From positions 1-55,478 of the forward strand of contig CAMQWP010000013.1 of the NCBI GenBank assembly GCA_947038565.1: DNA of 55,478 bases, written 5' to 3'. Below, one piece after another: positions 7,857 through 16,899 of the stretch. The first letter of the stretch is position 1. Every line of letters begins with the position of its first letter. The notes below the pieces were generated by a model that saw nothing but the letters and a program-made list of their open reading frames with translations, searched no databases and was not told the DNA's origin. Position numbers and translations under genes: made by a program. Source of the stretch: an uncultured Clostridia bacterium (GTDB lineage: Bacteria > Bacillota > Clostridia > Christensenellales > UBA3700).

Positions 7857-10800
7857 TTACTCATTTTTACTGTTTTCACTTGACTTGTTTTCTTTTGATA
7901 GCAAAGTATTACTTACATCTGAATCCTCGACAGGCAGTTTATCCTCTTCCGTATCAGATACTTCTACATCAACTGCACTATCATTAATAAGTGAATTGTC
8001 GCTTTCTGCTGATTTTAGCAGCTTTTTGTTCTCTTTTTTCGCCTTGTATTTATTCAAGAACTTGAGCTTAATCTTGCCTTTATTATAAAGTACAATTATT
8101 ATAGTAAGCACGATTACTAACACTAAAAGTATAGACCCTGTTACAATCATTGCTATTGCCCACCATGGCACCACATCGATTATTTCTTTTATCTTATCTT
8201 TTGACATGTCATAAACATACCCTTGATAAGATATCGAAGTGCCGTCATAAGATAACTTTCCGAATGTAGGATCTTCCATTGTTGGAGATTGATATACTTT
8301 GCCTCTATATATATCGAAATTTTCATTTTCAGTATACACTCCGTAGTCGTCACCGATAGTACCCATGCCGACATAAAGCACTCCACCGTTATTATTAGCA
8401 ATAGAATTACCAGGATAATAACCATTACCGACAGCCTTGCCATTTCTATCTAAGAAATAACTTTCACTATAGACATGATCACCGCCCTGAAGTACTATAT
8501 CGACACCATTATCACTGAATATAGGCCCTAGACTTTCTCGCATATTTACTACGTCTTCATCAACACTGCTCTTGCTTGCAGTATAAATACCTTTATTCAT
8601 AAGAACGACTTTATTTACTGCTTTTGATCCTTCAAGATCAGCTTTCAGCCAAATTTCTTGTGCTTCAGATATCCTATTATTTTGCATATCATTAGTATCT
8701 AGTACTGTAAAATGAACACCACAGTAATCAAAAGAATAATATTGCGCTTTGCTATCCGACGGGATATTATAGTGTAGATTAAGGGTATTATAATGCTTGA
8801 TCACACCTTGACTAGGATAATAACCGTCTGTCACAGTATGAGTATAATCTTTAGAATCCTTCCTTCCACCTAGTGCTACGGTAGTATTGTTCTGAAACAC
8901 ACTAGAATTGTCTAGCGCGTATCTCCAATCATTTAGATCGTTTGCATTATCTACAGTATCGCCAAGATTTACTATGAAGTCATACCCGTCATCAAACACT
9001 GCACTCGCGCCATTTAATACCTTATTTATATCATTATAATTTCGCGCATTACTTCCTTCCATATCGGATATCAGCAATATATCGAAAGGCTCAAATTCCT
9101 TATCGGGAGCAGTGTTCATAACAAAAACTTCACTCCAATACCCTGATTTTGAATCTCCGACCCTGTACAAATAACTGCTGTTTGCAGTCAAACCACTTAG
9201 TGAAACACTGTGCCTTGCTATCTCTTTAGTCCTAGAAGTAGCAAAGAACGGCACATCTAAGAGAGAATAGTCATAAGCATATAGTGCGGATGATCCCGCA
9301 ACAGTAGTGCAATTAGCTACATTAAAATTTTCTCTAACATCACCTATCATGTATTGAATATCAGTCCCGCCTACGAACTTATCAGTAAACCAAACAAATT
9401 CTTTAGTAGTCTTAGGATCAGTACCAAAACCAACAGTAGTCATGCTCGGCAGTCTACCATCAGATACCGACGGCATTATATCAACCCTCGGCTTGCCTGA
9501 ATGAGAATTCGTATCCGTCATTTTGTATCGTACATGAGTTACTTCGCCGTATTCTCCGTCATGACTAGTATCAATAGACATAGACAATGATATATCTATG
9601 ATATAATCACTTATCTTAAGTGCAGAGCTTTTAGTCATATAATGTGCGATCTTGTTTTCTATTTCATTTGAAATCAATCCATCAATATCTACTTTTGCGA
9701 ATTCCAAAACTCCCGACACCAACTTGTCAAGATTTATATTATTTACTGTCTGTCCAGTAGACACAAATCCAAGTGCCGCATTTATATCAGCCATATCGGA
9801 AGCATTAATATCTTTTGATAAGTCTATGTTTTCAGAAAGGAGCTTTTTTACAAACGGATAATATTCCTCATAAAGTACATCTTCTAATTCCTCTACTACC
9901 TCGCCGCTATATAAGTTATCCATGGATTGCTGAAACCACTCTGGTGTACTGCCAATACTCGCCGACTCACCGCCTCTTAAAAATTCGCCATAAGCGAAAA
10001 GTGCTAGGTCTTGCATATCGTAAACTTCACTACGAACCTTTGCAACGCGTACATGCATTATCTCCGATACCATCTCATATACGATAGCAAGTATTTTATT
10101 ATCTTCACCCTGCAACTCTACCCTATCCCCGTTATACTCATAATCTATAAGCACCTTTTTATTAACTTGATCTACAGCATTATCTATTAAAGTAGGAGAT
10201 ACACGCTTTAATGTATCTATAATAGCACTAATACCGCTGATATTTCCGCCTAAATCTGGGATTTGATCTATATATTCTAGGAGTTTGCTTTTAATAGTAT
10301 CAAGACCTCTAGTAGTAATAACCTGACTCAACATCTTGTCTAACATATCAGAATATATCTTCTCATAGCCATAGTCATAAGCACTAGAAGCGATGCCTTC
10401 GCTTGTCAAAATACCTTCATAATTATTAGTATAAATGTTTTTGTTTAATATATTGTCTTTAAACAAGATAGAGTAATCAACCGCACCTAGCTTGTGTGTT
10501 GTAGTATGCAAATCACTAGAGCCGTTATCATTGAAAACCATATTTGATGTCCTATAACTAGCACTAAATCCTACATTAGAAGAGGTGGTGATGTCATAGA
10601 TTGTTTTACCGCCATAGCTAACAAAACTAGCTACATCATTAGCATGGACATGCCCTGATAGGTTGTATTTTACATTTTGACCGATTAAAAACTCGCGAGC
10701 TTGCTCATAATTATTTAACACGAAATCAGTCATCAACTCCTCTTGCATCGTAAAATGCTCAAGCAAATTATGGTGCATTAATGATATAACATTTTTATTT

Positions 10801-11699
10801 GTGTTATCTTTCATCTGTGCACTTATCCAGTCTTGAACACTATACTTAAGCTCACCAGAAACATTATGACCTACTAAAGTCGTTTCTTTTCCGCCATTTT
10901 CATTAGCAAGCACAGTATCAAGTCCTAATACAGTGAAGTCATTACTTTTAGTTGACATAATATAGCTAAGTGAACCCACTGTAGACATATCATCTACTGT
11001 CTTATAATTTTTAATTACTACATTTGAAGAAGTATTTGAAGGAATATATCTACTCCCGTCTACTAGATCATAAGGCAAGTATTTATCATATTGATTTGGA
11101 TTCAATTCATCATTTTCGTAAAAAGCATTAGCGTCCGCTGCAGTCATATCAGGAAATCCTAGCCCTGCAAATATCTTAGAAAACTCAGCTCTATTGACAT
11201 TATCAGTAGGCGTTCCGTTTACCGTAGAGTAGTCAGTAGCATTGGGATTAGATATATCATGATTACCTGGGACAACTAATATTTGAAAATTATCATTACC
11301 CGCGTTTGTTCTCACTTCGTTTTGCAATGCCCTTAGTGCATTCGCCACGTCTATCAGACCTTGACGCTCACCATCGCTAGACATATCACCAGTCACCACT
11401 AAATAATCAGGGTTAGTCTTTGAAATTTCATCTAAAGTCGCACGAAGATTAATACTGCTTTCCGCAAGAAGTTTCATATCTACAGCACTTTTAGTCTTAA
11501 AGGCTGATGAATTATAATCCACTTTAGTTTCTGGGTAACTCATGTGTGTAGGATAATAATGCAAGTCAGTAATATGCGCAACTGAAACCCCCTCTACTCG
11601 AGTCTCCCCCAGTACAGTCATACCGCAACATAAAATCGAAACTAAAACAGCCACCATAACAATGACAAGGTATTTTAGCTTAAACATAGTTTTTCTCAT
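7857..11699 (-). CDS. Membrane-anchored protein with two metallophosphoesterase domains
   Basis: The 1280-residue secreted protein starts with a signal-type hydrophobic segment (residues 8-31) and ends with a membrane helix (about 1179-1205) followed by a Lys-rich then acidic cytoplasmic tail of about 75 residues. Domain 1 (about 35-380) is a calcineurin-like phosphoesterase with all metal motifs: DLH (45-47), GDMSSDG (104-110), GNHD (145-148), MHHN (308-311) and GHVHAN (349-354). A long mainly helical stretch follows, then a fibronectin/purple-acid-phosphatase-like N-domain and a second phosphoesterase domain (about 910-1150). In domain 2 several ligands are changed: the GNHD position reads GGRKD, the MHK position reads MNKG, and GHDH reads GGDH. 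Domain 2 may thus be inactive or bind metal differently. The substrate is unknown. GGGGTGTGG precedes the ATG. It appears monocistronic. Confidence 0.85.
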   Translation of the reverse strand: MRKTMFKLKYLVIVMVAVLVSILCCGMTVLGETRVEGVSVAHITDLHYYPTHMSYPETKVDYNSSAFKTKSAVDMKLLAESSINLRATLDEISKTNPDYLVVTGDMSSDGERQGLIDVANALRALQNEVRTNAGNDNFQILVVPGNHDISNPNATDYSTVNGTPTDNVNRAEFSKIFAGLGFPDMTAADANAFYENDELNPNQYDKYLPYDLVDGSRYIPSNTSSNVVIKNYKTVDDMSTVGSLSYIMSTKSNDFTVLGLDTVLANENGGKETTLVGHNVSGELKYSVQDWISAQMKDNTNKNVISLMHHNLLEHFTMQEELMTDFVLNNYEQAREFLIGQNVKYNLSGHVHANDVASFVSYGGKTIYDITTSSNVGFSASYRTSNMVFNDNGSSDLHTTTHKLGAVDYSILFKDNILNKNIYTNNYEGILTSEGIASSAYDYGYEKIYSDMLDKMLSQVITTRGLDTIKSKLLEYIDQIPDLGGNISGISAIIDTLKRVSPTLIDNAVDQVNKKVLIDYEYNGDRVELQGEDNKILAIVYEMVSEIMHVRVAKVRSEVYDMQDLALFAYGEFLRGGESASIGSTPEWFQQSMDNLYSGEVVEELEDVLYEEYYPFVKKLLSENIDLSKDINASDMADINAALGFVSTGQTVNNINLDKLVSGVLEFAKVDIDGLISNEIENKIAHYMTKSSALKISDYIIDISLSMSIDTSHDGEYGEVTHVRYKMTDTNSHSGKPRVDIMPSVSDGRLPSMTTVGFGTDPKTTKEFVWFTDKFVGGTDIQYMIGDVRENFNVANCTTVAGSSALYAYDYSLLDVPFFATSRTKEIARHSVSLSGLTANSSYLYRVGDSKSGYWSEVFVMNTAPDKEFEPFDILLISDMEGSNARNYNDINKVLNGASAVFDDGYDFIVNLGDTVDNANDLNDWRYALDNSSVFQNNTTVALGGRKDSKDYTHTVTDGYYPSQGVIKHYNTLNLHYNIPSDSKAQYYSFDYCGVHFTVLDTNDMQNNRISEAQEIWLKADLEGSKAVNKVVLMNKGIYTASKSSVDEDVVNMRESLGPIFSDNGVDIVLQGGDHVYSESYFLDRNGKAVGNGYYPGNSIANNNGGVLYVGMGTIGDDYGVYTENENFDIYRGKVYQSPTMEDPTFGKLSYDGTSISYQGYVYDMSKDKIKEIIDVVPWWAIAMIVTGSILLVLVIVLTIIIVLYNKGKIKLKFLNKYKAKKENKKLLKSAESDNSLINDSAVDVEVSDTEEDKLPVEDSDVSNTLLSKENKSSENSKNE

Positions 11700-11851
11700 A
11701 AATCCACACCCCTATTAGAGTCACCGAATGCCTTTATATCGTATTAATACCCAGCGACCATTATATTATTATTAAATTACTAAAGTAACGATTATATTAC
11801 ATTATGTAAATATTAAATATTACTATTTTAGTATATACTTTTATTGTAGCA

Positions 11852-11863
11852 CATTTACGTAAA
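11852..11863. other. Palindrome upstream of the phosphoesterase gene (gap 11700-11918)
   Basis: ATTTACGTAAAT is a perfect 12-bp palindrome. A related imperfect one, ATTACATTATGTAAAT, lies downstream towards the gene near 11795-11811, close to a TATAAT-like element. They could be operator sites or chance in AT-rich DNA. I see nothing else in this gap. Confidence 0.25.
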
Positions 11864-11918
11864 TTAATCCGTATTTTTTTGTAATTTTTTCCTAAATATT
11901 TGATTTTTGACAAATAAA

Positions 11919-11946
11919 AATGAGCATTACCTGCGTAATACTCATT
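11919..11946 (-). terminator. Intrinsic terminator after the PQ-loop protein gene
   Basis: On the minus strand AATGAGTATTAC and GTAATGCTCATT form a 12-bp stem with one G-T pair and a 4-nt loop, followed by TTTTATTTG. It lies about 60 nt past the stop at 12005. Confidence 0.8.
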
Positions 11947-12004
11947 ATTTTTACTATTTTATATTGTAAATTATTAAAAATGCTATTTGTATAGCAACTA
12001 TTTA

Positions 12005-12517
12005 TTATTTACAACACTTCTCATCAGTGCATGAACACTCTGACTTATTATCATCACAGTTGCAATCTGTAGCACTATCAGAGCAGTTACACTCAGAATT
12101 GCAGTCGCAATCAGAATCACAGTTACAGTCAACAGCAGCTACAGTAGCAGCGGCTTTAGCCTTCTTGCGGTCATTCTCTCTATAGATATAGAATAAAACT
12201 AAGTTAGCAGAAACAAGTGCAGCATTAATGAAATACATAACTATTGCAAATATGAATATCGCACCAGCAATTGGTGACGCCTCCTGCATGTAAGAGTTCA
12301 TCTTTAGGAACTTGCTTGTAATACCAAACACATAACCTACTATGATAAGAATATTGAAAACTGAGCTTTTACCTTCAGAAGTTTTACCCTTCCAGCTTTT
12401 ATATACAGATATCGGCCATGAAAAACCGAAACATACCAACATACCAATTTCTAGAATCTGACTTATGATAGTAAGTACTTCACTACCGCCAGCCGCTAAT
12501 AATAACATAACGTCCAT
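12005..12517 (-). CDS. PQ-loop-like membrane protein with a cysteine-rich C-terminal tail
   Basis: The 170-residue protein has three or four hydrophobic segments in its first 115 residues. The FGFSWPISVYKSWKGKTSEG segment resembles the PQ-loop (SemiSWEET-like) small membrane protein family of Clostridia. After a short basic stretch (YRENDRKKAKAA) comes a tail of about 40 residues with 12 cysteines, mostly as CNC, CDC and CSC pairs interleaved with Asp, Asn, Ser and Glu, and ending in CCK. Such spacing looks like a metallothionein-type metal-binding tail, probably cytoplasmic given the preceding positive charges. No transported substrate can be named. AGGAG precedes the ATG; the gene is monocistronic with its own terminator. 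Confidence 0.75.
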   Translation of the reverse strand: MDVMLLLAAGGSEVLTIISQILEIGMLVCFGFSWPISVYKSWKGKTSEGKSSVFNILIIVGYVFGITSKFLKMNSYMQEASPIAGAIFIFAIVMYFINAALVSANLVLFYIYRENDRKKAKAAATVAAVDCNCDSDCDCNSECNCSDSATDCNCDDNKSECSCTDEKCCK

Positions 12518-12660
12518 TTTATTTCTCCTAAACTTTTATTTTTAATATTATAGCATTGTAAGATAAGCAAGTCAACTGATTTAGTACAAGGTATAAACAT
12601 TTACTAGATTTTCGATCAAAATTGTCTATTACAATACTTTATATACCGTATATAGCGTTA

Positions 12661-13407
12661 TTATATAGTTTTTTTAGAAAATATAACGGCTAATACACTG
12701 CATATATTTGCTTGCTTAAGGCGGTTTTTGTACTGCTTATAATTTGGAGATATCTTCTCTAGCACACCATAAAAGCTAGCACCGTGATTACATTCAGACA
12801 TGTGAGCAAGTTCATGCTTTATTACGGCATTGATACTATCAATATCGAAAAATATAAGCCTTCTTGATAGCATAATTTTCCGCAATGACGGCGTGCAACT
12901 TCCCCAGCGGCTTTTATTATCCGATAATCTTAGATCAAAATCACTTCCGAACATATCAGCATACTTGGTTGATTCTTGAAAAAACAGCATTGGTAATAAC
13001 TTGTTTGCTTGCTTAGTGTACCATTTTAGTATGCCCATAGCAACCATATTTTTATCGCGTTTATCCTTTATATTCACAGTAAGCTCGCCTTGTTTAGACG
13101 ATATAAAATTACGATCATTCTCGACTACTCTAAGAGTATATTCATCACCCAAATAGTACAATATATCACCGTCATCATAATTAAATTTCGGCATATTATA
13201 CGCCTTTACCGACTGTCTATCTAGCGCATTAGTTATCCACTCATGGCGTGATATCACAAAATTATCTACTTTTCCATAACTAGAACGCATAGGGCAAGAT
13301 ACTTTTATCTTTCCGTTGCTTTTGACCCTTAGATTTATATTTTTGATATCCTTTCGAGTAAGCTCGTATGATATAATTCCGCTTGGTGTATTTATACTTT
13401 TAACCAT
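12661..13407 (-). CDS. YgjP-like metallopeptidase domain protein (DUF45)
   Basis: The 248-residue product has the zinc-peptidase motif HELAHMSECNHG and the nearby SRWGSC segment that mark the YgjP/DUF45 family, related to M48 and SprT-like proteins. The physiological substrate is not established. I chose the ATG at 13407 (MVKSINTPSG) because GGGAGGGG sits 6 nt before it. A longer reading adds 21 residues but its start has no ribosome binding site and would place this site inside the gene. The C-terminus ends in a basic SKKTI. It is divergent from the acyltransferase gene. Confidence 0.85.
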   Translation of the reverse strand: MVKSINTPSGIISYELTRKDIKNINLRVKSNGKIKVSCPMRSSYGKVDNFVISRHEWITNALDRQSVKAYNMPKFNYDDGDILYYLGDEYTLRVVENDRNFISSKQGELTVNIKDKRDKNMVAMGILKWYTKQANKLLPMLFFQESTKYADMFGSDFDLRLSDNKSRWGSCTPSLRKIMLSRRLIFFDIDSINAVIKHELAHMSECNHGASFYGVLEKISPNYKQYKNRLKQANICSVLAVIFSKKTI

Positions 13408-13543
13408 TACTGCCCCTCCCACGATTGGTATTTCTTCTTTTAGAATACACAATATACGTTTACTTGTCAATCCATATTATAAAAATATCACACTAATTAA
13501 GCAATTCGCCACTCTGCATTCATCTAAATTAATAAAATAGTAA

Positions 13544-13572
13544 TTGCTTTTTTTGAAAATATTTGCTATACT
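13544..13572 (+). promoter_or_regulatory. SigA-type promoter of the acyltransferase gene
   Basis: TTGCTT (13544-13549), 17 bp, TATACT (13567-13572). The start site is predicted near 13579, followed by AAGAGG and the ATG at 13592. This placement rules out the longer in-frame reading that begins on the -35 itself. Confidence 0.6.
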
Positions 13573-13591
13573 AACAATAAGAGGTAAAATT

Positions 13592-14524
13592 ATGAAAATA
13601 GATAAACACAAAAAAGTAATTATCGATAGCGATACTAAGTCTGACGAGCACATGATACACTTAGAGCATCAAGTAGAAAAAAACTTCGACGAGAACTATA
13701 ATTTTTACATTAAAAATCCTATTTCTAAATTTTTCAGCTTGCTATTTTGGGTCTTCGCAGTATTTGTATTGAGAACACTTATAATATTTAAGCATGGCAT
13801 GAAATTCAAAAATGTACGTGCGATAAAAGAACTTAAAAAGTCAGGTAAAGGCTGGATTTCTATCAGTAATCATAACCTTATCCTTGATTGCTGTGCGGGA
13901 GTTAAAGTCAATCTTTGGCACAAAACTTATATACCGACAGTAGAAGAAACAATGAAGATTCCTGGAGTTCGACATATTCTTCGTGCTATAAATGTGATAC
14001 CTATCCCTACAAATCCTAAAGGCTTAGTATCTTTTAAAAATGCTGTCAACGAGCTTTTATCAAATGATAAAGTATTACACTTTTATCCTGAAGGTGCTTT
14101 GTGGCCTTATTATAACAAACTACGCCCTTTCAAACCAGGAGCTTTTAGATTTGCTAGAGATAACAATGTTCCGATCGTGCCAATTTGCATTTACTTCCGT
14201 CCGCGTCGTGGGCTATGGAAAATACTTGGAAAACATCCTTTAGTCACAGTAGAGGTGCTAGATCCGATTTACCCTGACATGGAGATACACAACAAAAAAG
14301 CTATCGGAAAACTATCTGCTGAATCATTTGAACGTATAAATAAAGTGATTGAAGATAATTACTTTGAGACATCTGATTATTATTTTATGAGCGATCAAGA
14401 CAAGATATCAATGGGCATTACAACCGCCTCGGAAGTTGCATCAAAGGAAAATATTAATACTAACCCCGTTGTCGAGATCAAGGAACAAGCTACAACTCAA
14501 GACACTGCTACTGACACAAAATAA
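13592..14524 (+). CDS. 1-acylglycerol-3-phosphate acyltransferase-like protein (PlsC family)
   Basis: Likely transfers a fatty acyl group to a lysophospholipid at the inner membrane face. The 310-residue product has one hydrophobic segment near residues 47-70 and the PlsC motifs in order: NHNLILD (the HX4D catalytic motif), a conserved segment around RAINVIPIPTNP, FYPEGALWP (the substrate-binding EG motif), and VPIVPICIYF. The C-terminal 50 residues are polar and low in complexity (TTQDTATDTK end). It is longer than typical PlsC (about 240). The ATG at 13592 has AGAGG 8 nt upstream. The exact acyl acceptor is not known. Confidence 0.85.
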   Translation: MKIDKHKKVIIDSDTKSDEHMIHLEHQVEKNFDENYNFYIKNPISKFFSLLFWVFAVFVLRTLIIFKHGMKFKNVRAIKELKKSGKGWISISNHNLILDCCAGVKVNLWHKTYIPTVEETMKIPGVRHILRAINVIPIPTNPKGLVSFKNAVNELLSNDKVLHFYPEGALWPYYNKLRPFKPGAFRFARDNNVPIVPICIYFRPRRGLWKILGKHPLVTVEVLDPIYPDMEIHNKKAIGKLSAESFERINKVIEDNYFETSDYYFMSDQDKISMGITTASEVASKENINTNPVVEIKEQATTQDTATDTK

Positions 14525-14590
14525 AAGCATTTATGTTTTGTGAATATAACAAGTCTTATGTAATAGTATGCAAAACGAAAATATATAAAT

Positions 14591-14619
14591 ATACCGCCTC
14601 CATATTTTGGAGGCGGTAT
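14591..14619. terminator. Bidirectional terminator between convergent genes
   Basis: ATACCGCCTCC and GGAGGCGGTAT form a perfect 11-bp stem with a 7-nt loop, with T-rich sequence on the plus side (TGTTTTATTTA) and ATATTTATATA on the other. It serves the acyltransferase gene and probably the AEC transporter gene on the opposite strand. Confidence 0.85.
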
Positions 14620-14673
14620 TGTTTTATTTACTGTAGACATTTAATATTTATTATCACAACGCAATTAAGAATA

Positions 14674-15630
14674 TTACGCGTATATATTTGGCATTACATT
14701 CATGATTAGAGATAAAAGCGGTATAGAAATAATACTTGTAAGTGTACTTACTAACACAACATTTGCCGACATTTTTTGCCCTTCGCCAAGTAGCTCCGAG
14801 AAGTTTAGTACAATACTCGCTACTGGAGCTGCCGCAAGCAGGAATAGTGCTTGACGCACATAAATATCTAGTGGCAAAAACCATACTAAAACAAGCCCTA
14901 TGAGCGGCATAAGTATTTGTTTTAGACCGACCACACCATATACTAGCGGATCAGAAAACATTTCTCTTACCTTTACAGTCGCAAGACGCATACCTATGAT
15001 TAGCATTGCGATAAAAGTACTAGTCCTACCTACTAATGATATCATATTTGCAATAGGCTCTGGGACTGTTACGCCAGAGAAGAAAATAGGAAGTCCTATC
15101 ATAAGCCCTATCATGGCAGGATTTAGCAATACTTTTTTTATGCTGATGTATTTTTTATCGCGAGTGATGATACTAGATCCTACTGTCCATCCTAGCACAT
15201 TAAGACCGATAAGAAACATCACTGACAACATAAGCGACTGTCCTCTTACTTCTTCTGGCATTATTGCTTCTAGAAGAGGTACACCCATAAACCCTACATT
15301 ACCAAAACTAGTTGCGATAGTCGCGATCCTGTACCTGACGTCTTCTGCACCTTTCTTCCTGAAAACAAAGTAGAAAACTACAAGCATGATCACCTGCAAT
15401 AGGAACGCGATAGCGAAGAAAATAAGAACTTGTTTGAAGTAATCCCAACTATAAGTCGCACTAATTAGTGAGTTTATAGTAAGACATGGCTGACACACGT
15501 ACATTTGCACTACAACAAATGCCGAAATCGAAGTTGGTTTTATTAAATTCGTTTTAACAGTTATATAACCTGGTATAGAATAGCATAACATAGTGCCTAT
15601 AGATATAAGCGACGCCAAAAATATCTCCAT
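14674..15630 (-). CDS. AEC-family (auxin efflux carrier type) transporter
   Basis: An integral membrane carrier of 318 residues with about ten hydrophobic helices in two five-helix blocks, as usual for the AEC/BASS fold. Bacterial members export or import organic acids such as malate; the substrate here is unknown. Recognisable segments include ATSFGNVGFMGVPLLEA (the conserved GN-x-G-F-x-G-x-P motif), NPAMIGLMIGLPIF and LLAAAPVASIVLNFSE. The ATG at 15630 is preferred over a TTG two codons earlier because AGGAGG is 9 nt from the ATG but only 3 nt from the TTG. Confidence 0.88.
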   Translation of the reverse strand: MEIFLASLISIGTMLCYSIPGYITVKTNLIKPTSISAFVVVQMYVCQPCLTINSLISATYSWDYFKQVLIFFAIAFLLQVIMLVVFYFVFRKKGAEDVRYRIATIATSFGNVGFMGVPLLEAIMPEEVRGQSLMLSVMFLIGLNVLGWTVGSSIITRDKKYISIKKVLLNPAMIGLMIGLPIFFSGVTVPEPIANMISLVGRTSTFIAMLIIGMRLATVKVREMFSDPLVYGVVGLKQILMPLIGLVLVWFLPLDIYVRQALFLLAAAPVASIVLNFSELLGEGQKMSANVVLVSTLTSIISIPLLSLIMNVMPNIYA

Positions 15631-15749
15631 GAACAAATTCCTCCTTTATATTATTATTTACGACTACATTCTACTACAATTTTAGCAAAACCACAACTGA
15701 CTGAAACAAGTTTTGCAATATTAATATGATTTTACCTGTATTATGCAAA

Positions 15750-15784
15750 ATCAGCACACTATCTTAATAAGATGATATGCTGAT
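15750..15784 (-). terminator. Probable terminator after yhhQ
   Basis: On the minus strand ATCAGCA...TGCTGAT encloses a second stem ATCTT-ATT-AAGAT, followed by a short TTTGC. The T-run is weak. Confidence 0.5.
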
Positions 15785-15867
15785 AATGTAAGTTCATTAA
15801 GTTGTTTTTTGCAGGAGATTTCAACAGTTATAGCAAGTAGATTTTCTTCTCACCGCATGTTCTATTT

Positions 15868-16647
15868 TTATAATTCTTTATCCTCATTATTCTCATTATA
15901 CGGCGGAAGCGACAAAAGCTCGCTTGCAATAATAGTACCTGTTGCAAGTTTCTTTTGCCTATGCTCGTGAATAAGTCTTACAAGATATATTACTGGAGTA
16001 TCCATTAAGCTGGTGACTACAAATATTGCATAAGAAGACGCCATTATCTGTAATAGTACCATCATATCCACAGTGCCATAGAAAGCGGCAAAAGTGAAAA
16101 GAACCGCGTTTACTAACTGCGATGTAAGAGTGGAGAAGTTATTTCTCACCCACAGCATTTTATGCTTGTCTCCCGACAGTTTAGTGGTAGCTTTCCATAT
16201 CCCGTGATACAATAATACATCTATCTTTTGAGTGATAATATTTACTATAAGACTTGCGAAAATTATCCTAGGCACAGCACCAAATAATGCCTGAACATGT
16301 TCAAATATGCCATCATTCGCACTAGGAGTGTATGTCAACCACAACTGAGATACTAGAACTAATGTGATAGCAGAAATGATACCAATATTAACTGCCTTAT
16401 TCGCGTACTTTTTGCCGTAAATCTCCGATATAATATCAGTCATAAGGAATGAGCAAGCGAACATAATATTGCCTAGCGTCTGCTCTAGTCCAAAAGCAAC
16501 TATAAGGATATTTACTTCTATATTTGCAAGCACCATAGTAATCGCAGTAAACGCCATCATTCCGTCTTTGCCAAAACAAGAGAACCAGAACAACACTAGC
16601 CCGTAACACACTAGTAGATTAATTATCAATATCCATTCATTAGCCAT
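15868..16647 (-). CDS. yhhQ: Queuosine precursor transporter (VUT family, DUF165)
   Basis: Imports queuine or 7-deazaguanine precursors (preQ0/preQ1) for the tRNA modification queuosine. The 259-residue protein has six predicted membrane helices and the family segments ANIEVN, LTDIISEIYGKKYANKAV (here MTDIISEIYGKKYANKAV), and NNFSTLTSQLVNAVLFTFAAFYG. The ATG at 16647 (MANEW) has GGAAGG 9 nt upstream; an in-frame start six codons earlier lacks one. The 300-nt leader contains a preQ1-I type aptamer, which agrees with the function, and a second unidentified terminator-like element. Both would set expression by transcription termination. Confidence 0.9.
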   Translation of the reverse strand: MANEWILIINLLVCYGLVLFWFSCFGKDGMMAFTAITMVLANIEVNILIVAFGLEQTLGNIMFACSFLMTDIISEIYGKKYANKAVNIGIISAITLVLVSQLWLTYTPSANDGIFEHVQALFGAVPRIIFASLIVNIITQKIDVLLYHGIWKATTKLSGDKHKMLWVRNNFSTLTSQLVNAVLFTFAAFYGTVDMMVLLQIMASSYAIFVVTSLMDTPVIYLVRLIHEHRQKKLATGTIIASELLSLPPYNENNEDKEL

Positions 16648-16695
16648 AACACACCTTCCCAACATAATTTATTATAAAACAATGCAAACACTAAC

Positions 16696-16766
16696 AAAAA
16701 AAGAGAGTGTTCGCCACACCTATTAGTTCTCAAACAAAAACTGCTAAGCGTGCAAAACTACCCTCT
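16696..16766 (-). promoter_or_regulatory. Unidentified structured leader element with a terminator, upstream of yhhQ
   Basis: On the minus strand AGAGGGT (16766-16760) can pair with ACTCTCT near 16708-16702, closing a domain that ends in seven T. Inside it GGTGT-GGCGA-ACACT (16720-16706) makes a terminator-like stem that shares the ACTCTC arm, and TAGTTTT can pair with GAGAACTA. These pairings are mutually exclusive in part, as in an attenuator. I cannot match it to a known riboswitch class. Confidence 0.5.
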
Positions 16767-16846
16767 AAAACATTTGACTTTGTATTTATTGCCACTATTA
16801 ACATCATGATTTAATCATCAATAAAAATAGTATAGGCATAAAAAAA

Positions 16847-16862
16847 GAGTGATTTCTCACCC
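16847..16862 (-). terminator. Terminator of the preQ1 riboswitch expression platform
   Basis: GGGTGA-GAAA-TCACTC is a 6-bp stem with a GNRA tetraloop, followed by seven T (16846-16840). It lies about 40 nt downstream of the aptamer, after a CATAG...CTATG hairpin that may help switch the fold. Confidence 0.7.
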
Positions 16863-16899
16863 AACAAATCAGCATAGCAAATAATCTCACTATGTCTTA

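Noticed and set aside
16696..16766. A second preQ1 aptamer (class I or II) in the yhhQ leader
   Set aside because: A GCTTAGC segment and a CTAA tail are present, but the short P1 with a 12-nt loop and A-rich tail is not, nor the class II layout; I list it as unidentified.
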